Positions 7,981-17,198 of a stretch of DNA of 64,000 nt are shown in pieces. The stretch spans positions 2,852,001 to 2,916,000 of the forward strand of contig NZ_CP109430.1 in NCBI RefSeq assembly GCF_036250735.1, written 5' to 3'. Made by a program: the position numbers and the translations under genes. Position 1 is the first letter of the stretch, and each line of letters starts with the position of its first letter. Below the pieces are notes generated by a model. It worked only from the letters and a program-made list of their open reading frames with translations, searched no databases and was not told where the DNA came from. This DNA comes from Streptosporangium sp. NBC_01495. GTDB taxonomy: Bacteria; Actinomycetota; Actinomycetes; Streptosporangiales; Streptosporangiaceae.

Positions 7981-9810
7981 GTGAGACGCCGTCTGATCGT
8001 GGTGTTCGCCGCCCTGGCGCTGTTGTGTCTCGGTGTGACCGGGGCCGGAGCCTCGGCCGAGCCACAACCGAACAGCCAGTACAAGGTCCAGGGGCCGAGC
8101 ACCGCCCAGCAGCGAAGTGCGGTGGCCGCCACCGGCGCCGCGATCGACCAGGTCGACCCCGACTCGGTCGTGATCACCGCCAGCGAGGCGGAGGTCGCCG
8201 AGATCAAAAAACTCGGCTACACCGTCACGAAGATCCCCAGGTCGTTATTCCCGACTGGGCCGGAGCGGCGCGCCGACTTCCCGCCGTCGGACTCCGGCTA
8301 CCACAACTACGCCGAGATGACCGCCGCGGTGAACCAGATCGTCGCCGACCACCCGACGATCGTCCGCAAGATCAGCTACGGCACCTCGTACGAGGGACGC
8401 GACCTGATCGCCGTCAAGATCAGTGACAACGTCGCCGCGGACGAGAACGAACCCGAGGTGCTGTTCACCCACCACCAGCACGCCCGCGAGCACCTGACCG
8501 TCGAGATGGCGATCTACCTGCTCAACCTGTTCACCGACGGGTACGCCACCGACAGCCGCATCGCCAACCTGGTCAACGGCCGCGAGATCTGGATCATGCC
8601 GGACCTCAACCCCGACGGCGGCGAGTACGACATCGCCGCGGGCTCCTACCGCTCCTGGCGCAAGAACCGCCAGCCCAACCCCGGCTCCTCGGCCGTGGGC
8701 ACCGACATGAACCGCAACTGGGGCTACAACTGGGGCTGCTGCGGCGGCTCCTCCGGTTCCACCTCCAGCGAGACCTACCGGGGTTCGGCGGCCGAGTCGA
8801 CCCCCGAGGTCAGGGCGGTGGCCAACTGGGTGCGCAGCCGGGTCGTCGGCGGCGTGCAGCAGATCAAGTCGCACATCGACTGGCACACCTACAGCGAGCT
8901 GATCCTGTGGCCGTACGGCTACACCTTCAACGACACCGGCCCCGGCCTGACCCAGGACGACCGCGACGCCCACGCGACACTGGGCCAGAACATGGCCTCC
9001 ACCAACGGCTACACCCCCCAGCAGGCCAGCGACCTCTACATCACCGACGGCACGATCGACGACTGGCTGTGGGGCGTCTACAAGATCTTCAGCTACACCT
9101 TCGAGATGTACCCGGCCAGCTCCTCGCCGGGCTTCTACCCCCCCGACGAGCAGATCGTCCCGCAGACGACCCGCAACAAGGAGGCCACGCTGCGCTTCCT
9201 GGAATACTCCGACTGCGTCTACCGGATCATCGGCAAGGAGTCGCAGTACTGCGGCACCGGCACCCCGCCGGTGACCGTCTACTCCGACGAGTTCGAGACG
9301 GCGACCGGCTGGACGGCCAACCCCTCGGGCACCGACACCGCGACCTCCGGCCTGTGGGAGCGCGGTGATCCCGAGGCCACCACCTCCAGCGGCGCCAAGC
9401 AGCTCGGCACCACCGTCAGCGGTACCAACGACCTGGTCACCGGCAGGCTCGCGGGCGCCGCGGCGGGTGATTACGACATCGACGGAGGTATCACCAGCAT
9501 CCGGTCACCGGCCATCACCCTGCCGTCCACCGGGACGCTGAACCTGTCGCTGTCGTGGTATCTGGCGCACGGTTCCAACGCCTCCAGCGCCGACTTCCTG
9601 CGGGTGAAGGTTGTCGGCTCCACCACCACCCAGGTGTTCCAGCAGCTCGGCGCGGCCTCCAACCGCAACGGCGCCTGGGCCGTGGCCACGGCCAACCTCT
9701 CCGCCTTCGCGGGGCAGACGGTCCGGATCCTGGTCGAGGCCGGTGACGCCTCCGGCGCCTCCCTGGTCGAGGCCGGGATCGACAACGTCAAGATCACCCA
9801 GCAGCCCTGA
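7981..9810 (+). CDS. Secreted zinc carboxypeptidase, M14 family, with C-terminal beta-sandwich domain
   Basis: 609 aa from GTG 7981, behind GAGGAGG at 7968-7974. Residues 1-28 are a Sec signal peptide (MRRR, long hydrophobic core, ASA). The peptidase domain shows the M14 zinc ligands H167 and E170 in HARE, H302 in DWHTYSE, and the catalytic Glu at ~375 in YTFEMYP; the YRSWRKN and [11 protein letters not shown] segments bind substrate in this family. Residues ~430-609 form an extra Thr/Ser/Gly-rich domain typical of jelly-roll carbohydrate- or protein-binding modules on exported actinobacterial enzymes. It should remove C-terminal residues from extracellular peptides. Monocistronic, closed by a strong hairpin. 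Confidence 0.95.
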   Translation: MRRRLIVVFAALALLCLGVTGAGASAEPQPNSQYKVQGPSTAQQRSAVAATGAAIDQVDPDSVVITASEAEVAEIKKLGYTVTKIPRSLFPTGPERRADFPPSDSGYHNYAEMTAAVNQIVADHPTIVRKISYGTSYEGRDLIAVKISDNVAADENEPEVLFTHHQHAREHLTVEMAIYLLNLFTDGYATDSRIANLVNGREIWIMPDLNPDGGEYDIAAGSYRSWRKNRQPNPGSSAVGTDMNRNWGYNWGCCGGSSGSTSSETYRGSAAESTPEVRAVANWVRSRVVGGVQQIKSHIDWHTYSELILWPYGYTFNDTGPGLTQDDRDAHATLGQNMASTNGYTPQQASDLYITDGTIDDWLWGVYKIFSYTFEMYPASSSPGFYPPDEQIVPQTTRNKEATLRFLEYSDCVYRIIGKESQYCGTGTPPVTVYSDEFETATGWTANPSGTDTATSGLWERGDPEATTSSGAKQLGTTVSGTNDLVTGRLAGAAAGDYDIDGGITSIRSPAITLPSTGTLNLSLSWYLAHGSNASSADFLRVKVVGSTTTQVFQQLGAASNRNGAWAVATANLSAFAGQTVRILVEAGDASGASLVEAGIDNVKITQQP

Positions 9811-9816
9811 CCCTTC

Positions 9817-9847
9817 CTCGGGGCGCCTCCGCCGGAGGCGCCCCGAG
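9817..9847 (+). terminator. Terminator of the carboxypeptidase gene
   Basis: Perfect 14-bp stem: CTCGGGGCGCCTCC (9817-9830) and GGAGGCGCCCCGAG (9834-9847) with a 3-nt loop, starting 7 nt after the stop codon. Downstream to 10040 there are only short GGAGGAGCCC direct repeats (around 9963-10010) and no gene. Confidence 0.85.
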
Positions 9848-10040
9848 CCTTCTCGCCGTTACCCCTGTCGGGTCGCCCGGCAATCCGGGAGGGCGTTCTG
9901 GGTCGCCCGGCGACCTCGGGGAATCCGGAAAATCCCGGAGTCGCTTGGGAAGTTTGGGCCACGGAGGAGCCCGGAGGAGCCCGGAGGGGCGGAGGAGCCC
10001 GGAAGGGCCGGGGCGGGCGGCCCCGCGAGGTTCCCGCGGA

Positions 10041-10850
10041 TCAGACGCGGCAGACCAGCTCGCCGTGGAGCAGCGACAGCCAGCCGTCCGGCTGCCCGGC
10101 CCAGGTCCGCCAGCCCTCCGAGATACGGCGCAGGTCCTCCTCGGCGGCGGCGCCCGAGGCGAGCGCCTGGCGGGCCATGTCGGACTCCAGGATCCGCTCG
10201 GCCCACATGCCGCCCCACCACGCACGCTCTTCGGGTGTGGCGAAGCACCAGGTCGAGGAGGTGGCCGAGACGTCGGTGAACCCCGCCGCGCGCGCCCACG
10301 ACAGCAGCCGCCGCCCCGCGTCGGGCTCGCCGCCGTTGGCTCTCGCCACCCCCCGGTAGAGGTCCAGCCACTCGTCCAGCTCGGGAGTCTCGGGGAACCA
10401 GGTGAACGCGGCGTAGTCGCTGTCGCGTACCGCGACGATCCCGCCCGGCACGCAGACCCGCCGCATCTCGCGCAGCGCCTGGACCGGGTCGCCGACGTGC
10501 TGCAGCACCTGGTGGGCGTGGACGACGTCGAAGGTGTCGTCGGGGAACTCCAGCGCGTGCGCGTCCGCCACGGCGAACGCGATGTCGGAGCGCCCGCGCC
10601 GCTCCGCCTCCGCGCGGGCCAGTCCGAGCGCCTCCTCGGTGATCTCGACCGCGGTGACCGTGCCGGGCGCGATCCGCTCCGCCAGGTCGGCGGTGACGGT
10701 GCCCGGCCCGCAGCCCACGTCCAGCAGCGTCATGCCCGGCCTCAGGTGCGGCAGGAGATGGGCCGCCGAGTTCTCCGCCGTACGCCACCTGTGGGACCTG
10801 AGCACGGACTCGTGGTGCCCGTGCGTGTAGACGGCGTCCTTGCCTGTCAT
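10041..10850 (-). CDS. Class I SAM-dependent methyltransferase
   Basis: 269 residues. The SAM-binding motif I is LLDVGCGPGT (about 43-52), followed by an acidic end of strand 2 (AVEI), motif II-like AVADAHALEFPDDTFD and HQVLQHVGDP. This is the UbiE/MenG-like small-molecule methyltransferase fold, but the substrate cannot be read from sequence. The C-terminal third (W-rich: ERAWWGGMWAERI) is typical of this subgroup. ATG 10850 has GAGGAGG upstream. It stands alone, divergent from a zinc-ribbon gene across an AT-rich 159-bp gap (10851-11009) that likely holds both promoters. Confidence 0.9.
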   Translation of the reverse strand: MTGKDAVYTHGHHESVLRSHRWRTAENSAAHLLPHLRPGMTLLDVGCGPGTVTADLAERIAPGTVTAVEITEEALGLARAEAERRGRSDIAFAVADAHALEFPDDTFDVVHAHQVLQHVGDPVQALREMRRVCVPGGIVAVRDSDYAAFTWFPETPELDEWLDLYRGVARANGGEPDAGRRLLSWARAAGFTDVSATSSTWCFATPEERAWWGGMWAERILESDMARQALASGAAAEEDLRRISEGWRTWAGQPDGWLSLLHGELVCRV

Positions 10851-11009
10851 AAGCCCTCCTCTTCTCGTCGCGCTGGTTGGACCATAACAGGAGTCTCATA
10901 TTTCAAGAAGAATTGTCTCACTATATGGTAGTAACGGTTTTCGCACCATTCCATCACTTGTTGTGATGAGAGGCCGGGTTCACACTCAGGTCGGATATTC
11001 GTTGACACG

Positions 11010-11483
11010 ATGGGGGTGGTCCTCGTGCACGAGGAGTTCAGTGCTCACGAGACCTGGCCGCTGGGGTGCGCGCGCTGCGGGCACCTGTGGCAGGAGGAAT
11101 ACCTCGTCCGCCACCTGACCGACGGGCACGGACACGATGTCGTGCTCTGGCTGCGGTCCGGTGTCATGGTCCAGCCGCCCTGGTCGGGGGCGAGCTGCCC
11201 CGCCTGCGGCCACGACGGCGTCCGCGCCTTCCCCCCGAGCACGCACCCCCGCGTCACCGCCGCGCCGCCTCCGGTGGCGTTCCCCACGGTGTCCCCGGTG
11301 ACGTCCTCCGGAACCGGTCTTGGCCTCACTCCCGTTCCCGCGACGGAGCCGGGGCTCTCGGCGGCCGAGCCCCGCCCGCGTCGCCGCGTGTCGCAGCCCG
11401 CCCTGCTGTACGCCCTCCTCGCGATCGCGTTCGTGCTTTTCACGAGCTTCGAGGTCTTCGAGTACGTGGTGACGCACCACTGA
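11010..11483 (+). CDS. Zinc-ribbon protein with C-terminal membrane anchor, unknown function
   Basis: 157 aa from ATG 11010; an in-frame GTG at 11025 with GGGGGTGG before it is an equally good start. The N-terminal part has two Cys pairs, CARCGHLW at ~20-27 and CPACGHDG at ~63-70, spaced like a zinc ribbon. A Pro/Thr/Ser linker follows, then a single membrane segment (ALLYALLAIAFVLFTSFEVF) near the C-terminus. The topology puts the ribbon in the cytoplasm. I do not recognise a named family. It converges on the aldehyde dehydrogenase gene, with a hairpin between. Confidence 0.7.
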   Translation: MGVVLVHEEFSAHETWPLGCARCGHLWQEEYLVRHLTDGHGHDVVLWLRSGVMVQPPWSGASCPACGHDGVRAFPPSTHPRVTAAPPPVAFPTVSPVTSSGTGLGLTPVPATEPGLSAAEPRPRRRVSQPALLYALLAIAFVLFTSFEVFEYVVTHH

Positions 11484-11615
11484 GGGTGTCAGGTCCTCTA
11501 AGCGGGCCGGGCGGAGCACCTCGCGCTCCTCGTGCTCCTCGCGCTTACCGTGCTTACCGGCGGGAGGCGCGTCCGCGCCCGTACCCGCCACGTCTCGTCC
11601 GCGGTCGCGTTCTCA

Positions 11616-11643
11616 CGTGTGGCGGCGCTCGCGCCGCCACACG
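11616..11643. terminator. Bidirectional hairpin between converging genes
   Basis: CGTGTGGCGGCG (11616-11627) pairs perfectly with CGCCGCCACACG (11632-11643) around a CTCG tetraloop. It lies between the zinc-ribbon gene and the 3' end of the aldehyde dehydrogenase gene. Confidence 0.8.
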
Positions 11644-11661
11644 TCGAGGGCGTCCGGGGTG

Positions 11662-13197
11662 TCAGAGGCGGAAGTCCAGGTCGGGGACGATCTCGGCGAC
11701 GTCCATCTGGGCCTTCTGGAGCCTGCCCGAGTGGTCCCAGTTCATCGCCTGCCAGCGGGTGAATTGGTCGAGGACCCACATCCCCGACTGGCGGCTGCCG
11801 TTGCCCGACTTGCCGTTGCCGCCGAAGGGCAGGTGGGCCTCCGCGCCGGAGGTGGAGTTGTTGACACTGACCATGCCCGCGCCGATGCCCTCTCGGAAGC
11901 GGAAGGCCGACGCCGGGTCGGTGGTGTAGATGGAGGAGGAGAGCCCGTAGCCGGGGAGGTTGGCCAGCTCGACGGCCTCGTCCAGCGTGCCGAAGGGCGT
12001 CACGCCGACGATGGGGCCGAAGGTCTCCTCCAGAAAAAGCCGGTCGCCGGGGCGGACGCCGTCCACGACCACCGGGTGGTAGTAGAGGCCGCCCTCCCCG
12101 GTGAAGTCGCCGCGCGGATTGTCCCGGGTGATGCGGCCGGTGGGGCCGGAGACGACCGTGTGGTGCGGCTGGATCCAGCCCAGATACTCCTCGTAGCGTG
12201 AGGCGAATTTCCGGTCGAGCAGCGGCCCGCACAGCACATCCCCCGCCGGGTCGCCGACCTCCGCCCCGGCCACGGCGCGTGCGTACCGGCGGAGGAACTC
12301 GTCGTGGACGCTCTCGTGCACGATCACCGTGCCGAGTGACGTGCACCGCTGCCCGGCGGTGCCGAAGCCCGCGAACAGCGCGCCCTCCACGGCCAGGTCC
12401 AGGTCGGCGTCGGGCATGACCACCATCGGGTTCTTGCCGCCCAGCTCCAGGCAGGGGGACTGCAGGTGGCGCCCGCACAGCTCGCCGACGCGGCGGCCCA
12501 CCTCGGTGGAGCCGGTGAACCCGACCTTGTGCACCGTGCCCTCCGCCAGCGCCGCCTCCAGTCCCCCGAACGTCGCGGCGCCGTCGGCGAGCACCAGGTT
12601 CAGCACGCCGTCGGGCAGCCCGGCCGCGGTGAACAGCCGGTAGAGCGCGTGCGCGGAGGCCGCCGCGTACTCGGCGGGCTTCCACACCACCGCGTTGCCG
12701 CACAGCAGTGCCGGGACGAGGTACCACGACGGCACCGCGACCGGGAAGTTGCCCGCGGTGATCACCGCGGCCACCCCCACGGGGACCCGGAAGGTGAACA
12801 GGTTCTTGTCCGGCATCTCCGAGGGGACCGTCTGCCCGTACAGCCGCCTGCCCTCGCCGAGGAAGAAGTCACACGTGTCGACGATCTCGCGCACCTCGCC
12901 CAGCGCCTCGGCGTACGGCTTGCCGATCTCGCGGGTGACCAGGCGGGCCAGCTCCTCGGCGTTGGCCTCCACCAGGCGTCCGATGGAGGCGATCACCCGC
13001 CCCCGGACGGGCGCGGGAACCCGCGCCCACTCCCGCTGCGCGGCGGCGGCCACGCGGCACGCGGAGGAGAACGTGCTCGCGTCCGCCAGCCGGACCCGCG
13101 CGACCACCTCGTCCACGCGAGCCGGGTTGACCGACTCGTAGGCCGCGCCGTTGGACGTTTCTTTTCCGCCGATGACGGAGACGATCTCGCTGGTCAC
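11662..13197 (-). CDS. NAD(P)-dependent aldehyde dehydrogenase
   Basis: 511 aa starting at GTG 13197, which has GGGAGG at the right distance; the frame stays open further upstream without a better site. All ALDH hallmarks are present: general base E251 in CLELGGKNP, catalytic C285 in GQRCTS (spacing 34, as in the family), the cofactor segment FTGSTEVGR, WKPAEYAA, and EETFGPIVGV near the end. The enzyme oxidises an aldehyde to an acid. The GTAGQRCTS signature and overall feel resemble ALDH7 / semialdehyde dehydrogenases, but I cannot fix the substrate. It lies downstream of the cupin gene, separated by a 41-bp repeat array. Confidence 0.92.
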   Translation of the reverse strand: MTSEIVSVIGGKETSNGAAYESVNPARVDEVVARVRLADASTFSSACRVAAAAQREWARVPAPVRGRVIASIGRLVEANAEELARLVTREIGKPYAEALGEVREIVDTCDFFLGEGRRLYGQTVPSEMPDKNLFTFRVPVGVAAVITAGNFPVAVPSWYLVPALLCGNAVVWKPAEYAAASAHALYRLFTAAGLPDGVLNLVLADGAATFGGLEAALAEGTVHKVGFTGSTEVGRRVGELCGRHLQSPCLELGGKNPMVVMPDADLDLAVEGALFAGFGTAGQRCTSLGTVIVHESVHDEFLRRYARAVAGAEVGDPAGDVLCGPLLDRKFASRYEEYLGWIQPHHTVVSGPTGRITRDNPRGDFTGEGGLYYHPVVVDGVRPGDRLFLEETFGPIVGVTPFGTLDEAVELANLPGYGLSSSIYTTDPASAFRFREGIGAGMVSVNNSTSGAEAHLPFGGNGKSGNGSRQSGMWVLDQFTRWQAMNWDHSGRLQKAQMDVAEIVPDLDFRL

Positions 13198-13358
13198 CTT
13201 CGACCTCCCGGTGTGAACCTGTGACCGCATTCTCCCCGCGCAAGGGGAGGCCGTCACATCGGCAGGGAGGCCGTTCGCGGCATTTCCTCACGAAGGTCCG
13301 TCCGTCACGCCGTCCGTCACGCTGTCGGCCGCACGGTCTGCGCTGTCCGCCACGTCAT

Positions 13359-13517
13359 CCGTCGGACCGTGCGGAAGTCGGCGAAGTCGAACACGCCGTC
13401 CGTCGGACCGTGCGGAAGTCGGCGAAGTCGAACACGCCGTCCGTCGGACCGTGCGGAAGTCGGCGAAGTCGAACACGCCGTCCGTCAGAGCATGCGGAAG
13501 TCGGCGAAGTCGAAACC
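13359..13517. repeat. 41-bp tandem array derived from the 3' end of the cupin gene
   Basis: Units beginning CCGTCGGACCGTGCGGAAGT start at 13359, 13400 and 13441; a fourth, slightly different unit starts at 13482 and is the end of the cupin coding sequence itself (its last codons FDFADFRML and the stop). The period is exactly 41 bp, so the copies shift frame and are not coding extensions. The array fills much of the gap between cupin and aldehyde dehydrogenase genes. Confidence 0.93.
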
Positions 13518-13916
13518 GGGGGACACGACGCAGCTCACCAGCACGCCCTCGTCACCGGCGGGACGGGCGGCCTGCCAGGTGCCGCCGGGCACCACGGCCT
13601 GGAGGACCTGCCCCTCCTCCACCAGGGGCCCCAGGGTCACGGTGCCGGAGGGCTGGCCCTCGTGACCGCCGATGATCATCGTCAGCGGGCCGCCCCGGTG
13701 CCAGAACCACACCTCGTCGGAGGTGACCACGTGCGGGCGCGACTCCTCGCCCGGCTCCAGCAGGAAGTAGATCCCGGTGGCGGTGGCCCGCGTGCCGGCG
13801 TACCCGGGCGGGGTGAGGTCGACGGAGGTCTTCCAGGTCTCGCGGAACCAGCCACCCTCGGGATGCGGCAGCAGGTCAAGGGCCTCGGCGAGCGGAGGAC
13901 GTGAAGGGGTCGTCAT
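13485..13916 (-). CDS. Cupin, DUF985 family
   Basis: 143 aa. The family landmarks are all visible: LPHPEGGWFRETW near residues 16-28, GIYFLLEPGE, TSDEVWFWHRGGP near 65-77, VPGGTWQAARP near 108-118 and the closing VSPGFDFADF. DUF985 proteins are small double-stranded beta-helix cupins that bind a metal or small sugar-like ligand; the exact reaction is not established. Start ATG 13916, divergent from the SWIM gene with 98 nt between. Its 3' end has been tandemly duplicated downstream. Confidence 0.9.
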   Translation of the reverse strand: MTTPSRPPLAEALDLLPHPEGGWFRETWKTSVDLTPPGYAGTRATATGIYFLLEPGEESRPHVVTSDEVWFWHRGGPLTMIIGGHEGQPSGTVTLGPLVEEGQVLQAVVPGGTWQAARPAGDEGVLVSCVVSPGFDFADFRML

Positions 13917-14014
13917 CGCACCGATTCTAGGGAACCCGGTTCCGGCGGACGTACCGTGGGACGGCTGTTGAGGACGCGTCCGGATTTGTCGGGGGGGTTG
14001 GTTAGGTTCGGTCC

Positions 14015-15541
14015 GTGATCGAACGGTGGAACCAGGATCAGGTGCTGGCGCTCGCGCCCGACGCCTCGTCCCAGAAAGCGGCCCGGGGAATATCCTCCCC
14101 CGGCAAGTGGTCGGGGGCCGGGGCCACCGCCGACGCGGTGTGGGGCGAGTGCGCGGGCAGTGGCTCCAAGCCCTACCGGGCGTGCGTCGACCTGTCCGAC
14201 CCCGCTTACCGGTGCAGCTGCCCCAGCAGGAAGTTCCCGTGTAAACACGCCCTCGGCCTGCTGCTCCTGTGGTCGGCCGACGGCGTCCCCGCCGCCGAGG
14301 AGCCCGCCGACTGGGTGGCCGAGTGGCTCGGCGGGCGGCGCGGGCGCGCGGCCAGGGCGGCGGAGGCGGCGGAGGCGGGGACGTCCCGCGCCGCCGGGGC
14401 CGTCGAGCCGGGTCCCGCGGACGGCCGCCGGGCCGCGCTGCGCGAGCGGCGGGTGACCGCGGGGCTGTCGGACCTGGAGCGCTGGCTCGCCGACCAGATC
14501 AGGCAGGGCATCGCCGGGTCGCGGCGCCACGACCAGTGGGACGACCTGGTCAAACGCCTGATCGACGCCCAGGCGCCCGCCGTCGCGGGCTCGCTGTCCC
14601 GCCTCGGCGCCGTGCTCGACGGTGACGACTGGCCCGCGCGCCTCCTGAGCGAGTACGCGCTGCTGCACCTGCTCTGCGTGGCCCACCGCCGGCTTTCCGT
14701 CCCGGCCGGCGACGGATCCGGTGCCGGAGGTGGCGAGGGTGCCGGTATCGCTGACCTCGCCGGTCCGGACGGCTCGGGGGAGGCGGCGTCGGCGGGGCCC
14801 GCCGGGGGTGCAGGTCACCCGGTGGGAGGCCAGGAGGCGTCGGACGGCTGGGGAACGCCGGACGAGGAGGTGTTCCGGGAAACGGCTCCCGCCGGGCTCC
14901 TCGAAAGGGTGCGTGACCGGGTCGGCTTCCCGATGACGCGGGAGGAGGTGCTCGCCCGCGATGCCGTCCGCGACCTGTGGGACGTGCTGGGACGGCGCGA
15001 CGAGGAGCACGACCGGCTGATCGCGCGCCGGGTCTGGCTTCGCGGGCGCGCGACGGGCCGGGCGGCGCTGGTCCTCTCGTTCGCCCCGGTCGGGCAGGCC
15101 CTCGACGCCTCGCTCGTCACCGGCACGACCATCGACGCCGACCTGGCGTTCTATCCCGGCTCGGCCCCGCTGCGCGCGGTGGTCGCCGCCCGTCACGATC
15201 CCGCTCATCATGACGCCGCTCGTCACCATGTCGCCCTGGCCGGTCCGCCGCCTGGTTCGACCGTCGAGCAGGCCCTCGACGAGGTGGCCGAGGCCCTGGC
15301 GGGTGACCCCTGGCTCGACTCCTGGCCGCTCGTGCTGGAGGGGGTGACTCCCGCGGGGAACGGTTCGCGGCTCCTGGCGGGGCCCTCCGGCGGGCTGCCG
15401 CTTCACCCGTCCGCGGGCACCCCATGGCGGTTGGTCGCCACCTCAGGGGGCCACCCGCTGACCGTAGCCGCCGAATGGACCCCGAGGGGCCTGCGCCCCC
15501 TCACAACCTGGGATGAGGAAGGCCGGGTGATCATCCTTTGA
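14015..15541 (+). CDS. SWIM zinc-finger protein, first gene of the MoxR-VWA set
   Basis: 508 aa from GTG 14015. The SWIM motif is complete: C67-x-C69-x6-C76-x-H78 (CSCPSRKFPCKH), followed by a hydrophobic ALGLLLLW helix, the arrangement that binds DNA or protein partners. The rest is Ala/Gly/Arg-rich helical sequence with a variable low-complexity linker (~230-270). No clear ribosome site; TAGGTT at 14003-14008 ends 6 nt before the GTG, consistent with a leaderless transcript. SWIM proteins of this type are regularly found beside DUF5691, MoxR, DUF5682 and VWA genes, as here. Role unknown; plausibly substrate or nucleic-acid recognition for the AAA/VWA machine. Confidence 0.88.
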   Translation: MIERWNQDQVLALAPDASSQKAARGISSPGKWSGAGATADAVWGECAGSGSKPYRACVDLSDPAYRCSCPSRKFPCKHALGLLLLWSADGVPAAEEPADWVAEWLGGRRGRAARAAEAAEAGTSRAAGAVEPGPADGRRAALRERRVTAGLSDLERWLADQIRQGIAGSRRHDQWDDLVKRLIDAQAPAVAGSLSRLGAVLDGDDWPARLLSEYALLHLLCVAHRRLSVPAGDGSGAGGGEGAGIADLAGPDGSGEAASAGPAGGAGHPVGGQEASDGWGTPDEEVFRETAPAGLLERVRDRVGFPMTREEVLARDAVRDLWDVLGRRDEEHDRLIARRVWLRGRATGRAALVLSFAPVGQALDASLVTGTTIDADLAFYPGSAPLRAVVAARHDPAHHDAARHHVALAGPPPGSTVEQALDEVAEALAGDPWLDSWPLVLEGVTPAGNGSRLLAGPSGGLPLHPSAGTPWRLVATSGGHPLTVAAEWTPRGLRPLTTWDEEGRVIIL

Positions 15542-15797
15542 CGTCCTCCCACGACTCGAAAGCCAGGGATTCCAGCACCCGGCCTTCCGGCTGGGCCTGT
15601 CGGTTCGCGGTTCACGGGCTTGGGCAACCCCGAAGCCTCCCCGCGCAGAAACGGCACGCCCTGCCGCGTTCAAACAGGTCCCGCTTGGTTATCGCGGGAC
15701 ACCTCGACCCTACCGAGCCGGACCCCCGCAACGAGAGAAGAAACGGGAAGTGTCTCCCCCCTGTTCCAAAGGAAAGGGCATTCGCCCTGGATGTCCT

Positions 15798-17198
15798 GTG
15801 AGCACCTCCGCCGAATGGGAGGACCTGGTGTCCACCGCGCTCGTCGGGACCGACCGGCGCCCCCTGCCGGGGCCGGGCGCGAGCGAGGTCGAGCTGCTCG
15901 GGCGCGCCGCCGTGCACACGCTGCGGATGCGCGCGGGGCGGCGGCCCGTCGTCCCGGGGGAGCCGACGGCCGTCGCGGCGCCCGAGGAGCAGCCCGCGGT
16001 CTCGCGCGCCGCGGGCGACCGGCTCGCCCGCATCCTCGGCGGTGAGCAGCCGAGACTGCTCACCGAGTGGCTGAAGACCGCCGCCGCGCGCGGATACCGC
16101 CTCTCGCCGCATCTGCTGCCCGAGCTTCTCGACCACGCGGCCAAGGACCGGTCGATCCGCCCGCACCTCGGCGTCCTCGCCGGAAACCGGGGCCGCTGGC
16201 TGGCCGGGCTGAACCCGGCGTGGGGCTTCCTGCTGGAGGAGGTCACCGGAGGCGCCGACGAGGTCTCCGAGGTCTGGGAGTTCGGCACCTCAGGCGATCG
16301 GCGCGTCCACCTGGGCGCGCTGAGGGCGGCCGACCCGGCGAGGGCCAGGGAGCTGCTCGCCGCCACCTGGGAGAAGGAGACGCCCGACGACAGGGCGGCG
16401 TTCCTGGAGGTCCTCGGCACCGGGCTCTCGCCCGACGACGAGCCGTTCCTGGAGGCCGCGCTCGACGACCGCCGCCGCGAGGTCAGAAACCAGGCCGCCG
16501 ACCTGCTCACCCGGCTCCCGGGATCGCGGCTCGCCCTGCGCATGGCCGAGCGGGCCGCCCAGTACGTCAACGTCCTGAACGGCGACATCTACGTCGCCCT
16601 GCCCAAGGCGTGCGACAGCGCCATGGAGCGCGACGGCATCCGGGCCAAGGCGCCCCAGGGGACCGGCGAGCGGAGCTGGTGGTTGCAGCAGGCGGTGGCC
16701 CGCACCCCGCTCGACGTCTGGCCCCGGCTGCTCGGACGGCCTCCCCGGGAGCTCATCCGGATGAAGATCGTCGACTGGGGTCGCGAGATCAGGGCCGGCT
16801 GGGTCAGGGCCGCCGTCCTCCAGGAGGATCCGGAGTGGGCGATGGAGCTCTTCGCCTGGGATCCGATCGCCGACCTGCTGGCTGCGTTGCCCCGCGACAA
16901 ACAGGAGACCGTCGCCGCCGACTTCGTCCGGCGGCACGGCCTGGACGGTCAGTTGATCATGGTTCTCGGCGGGGCCGCGGTCCCCTGGGGGCCCACCCTG
17001 GCCACGGCCGTCCTCCAGAAGATCATCGACGTTTCCGGCACCCAGCCGTGGAATCTCGGCGAGCTGACCAAACTCGCCGGTGAGCGCATCGACCCCGCCC
17101 TGCACGGCGTGGCCGGGCGGCTCTCACCGGAGCCGCCCATCCAGGAGGTCGCCGCCCTCCTGCGTTTCCGTGACGACATGTTGAGGGAGCTTCAGTAG
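15798..17198 (+). CDS. DUF5691 family protein
   Basis: 466 aa from GTG 15798 (no strong ribosome site). It opens with the family start WEDLVSTALVGTDRRPLP, then is almost wholly helical with HEAT-like stretches (DDRAAFLEVLGTGLSPDDEP around 210-230, RRREVRNQAADLLTRLPGSR), suggesting a protein-interaction scaffold. No catalytic motif is seen. A 256-bp gap with no gene separates it from the SWIM gene, but its stop TAG shares a base with the GTG start of the MoxR gene, so those two are tightly coupled. Function is not known for the family. Confidence 0.85.
   Translation: MSTSAEWEDLVSTALVGTDRRPLPGPGASEVELLGRAAVHTLRMRAGRRPVVPGEPTAVAAPEEQPAVSRAAGDRLARILGGEQPRLLTEWLKTAAARGYRLSPHLLPELLDHAAKDRSIRPHLGVLAGNRGRWLAGLNPAWGFLLEEVTGGADEVSEVWEFGTSGDRRVHLGALRAADPARARELLAATWEKETPDDRAAFLEVLGTGLSPDDEPFLEAALDDRRREVRNQAADLLTRLPGSRLALRMAERAAQYVNVLNGDIYVALPKACDSAMERDGIRAKAPQGTGERSWWLQQAVARTPLDVWPRLLGRPPRELIRMKIVDWGREIRAGWVRAAVLQEDPEWAMELFAWDPIADLLAALPRDKQETVAADFVRRHGLDGQLIMVLGGAAVPWGPTLATAVLQKIIDVSGTQPWNLGELTKLAGERIDPALHGVAGRLSPEPPIQEVAALLRFRDDMLRELQ

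Noticed and set aside
13359-13517. CRISPR array
   Set aside because: The 41-bp units are directly adjacent with no unique spacers, and derive from the cupin gene end.
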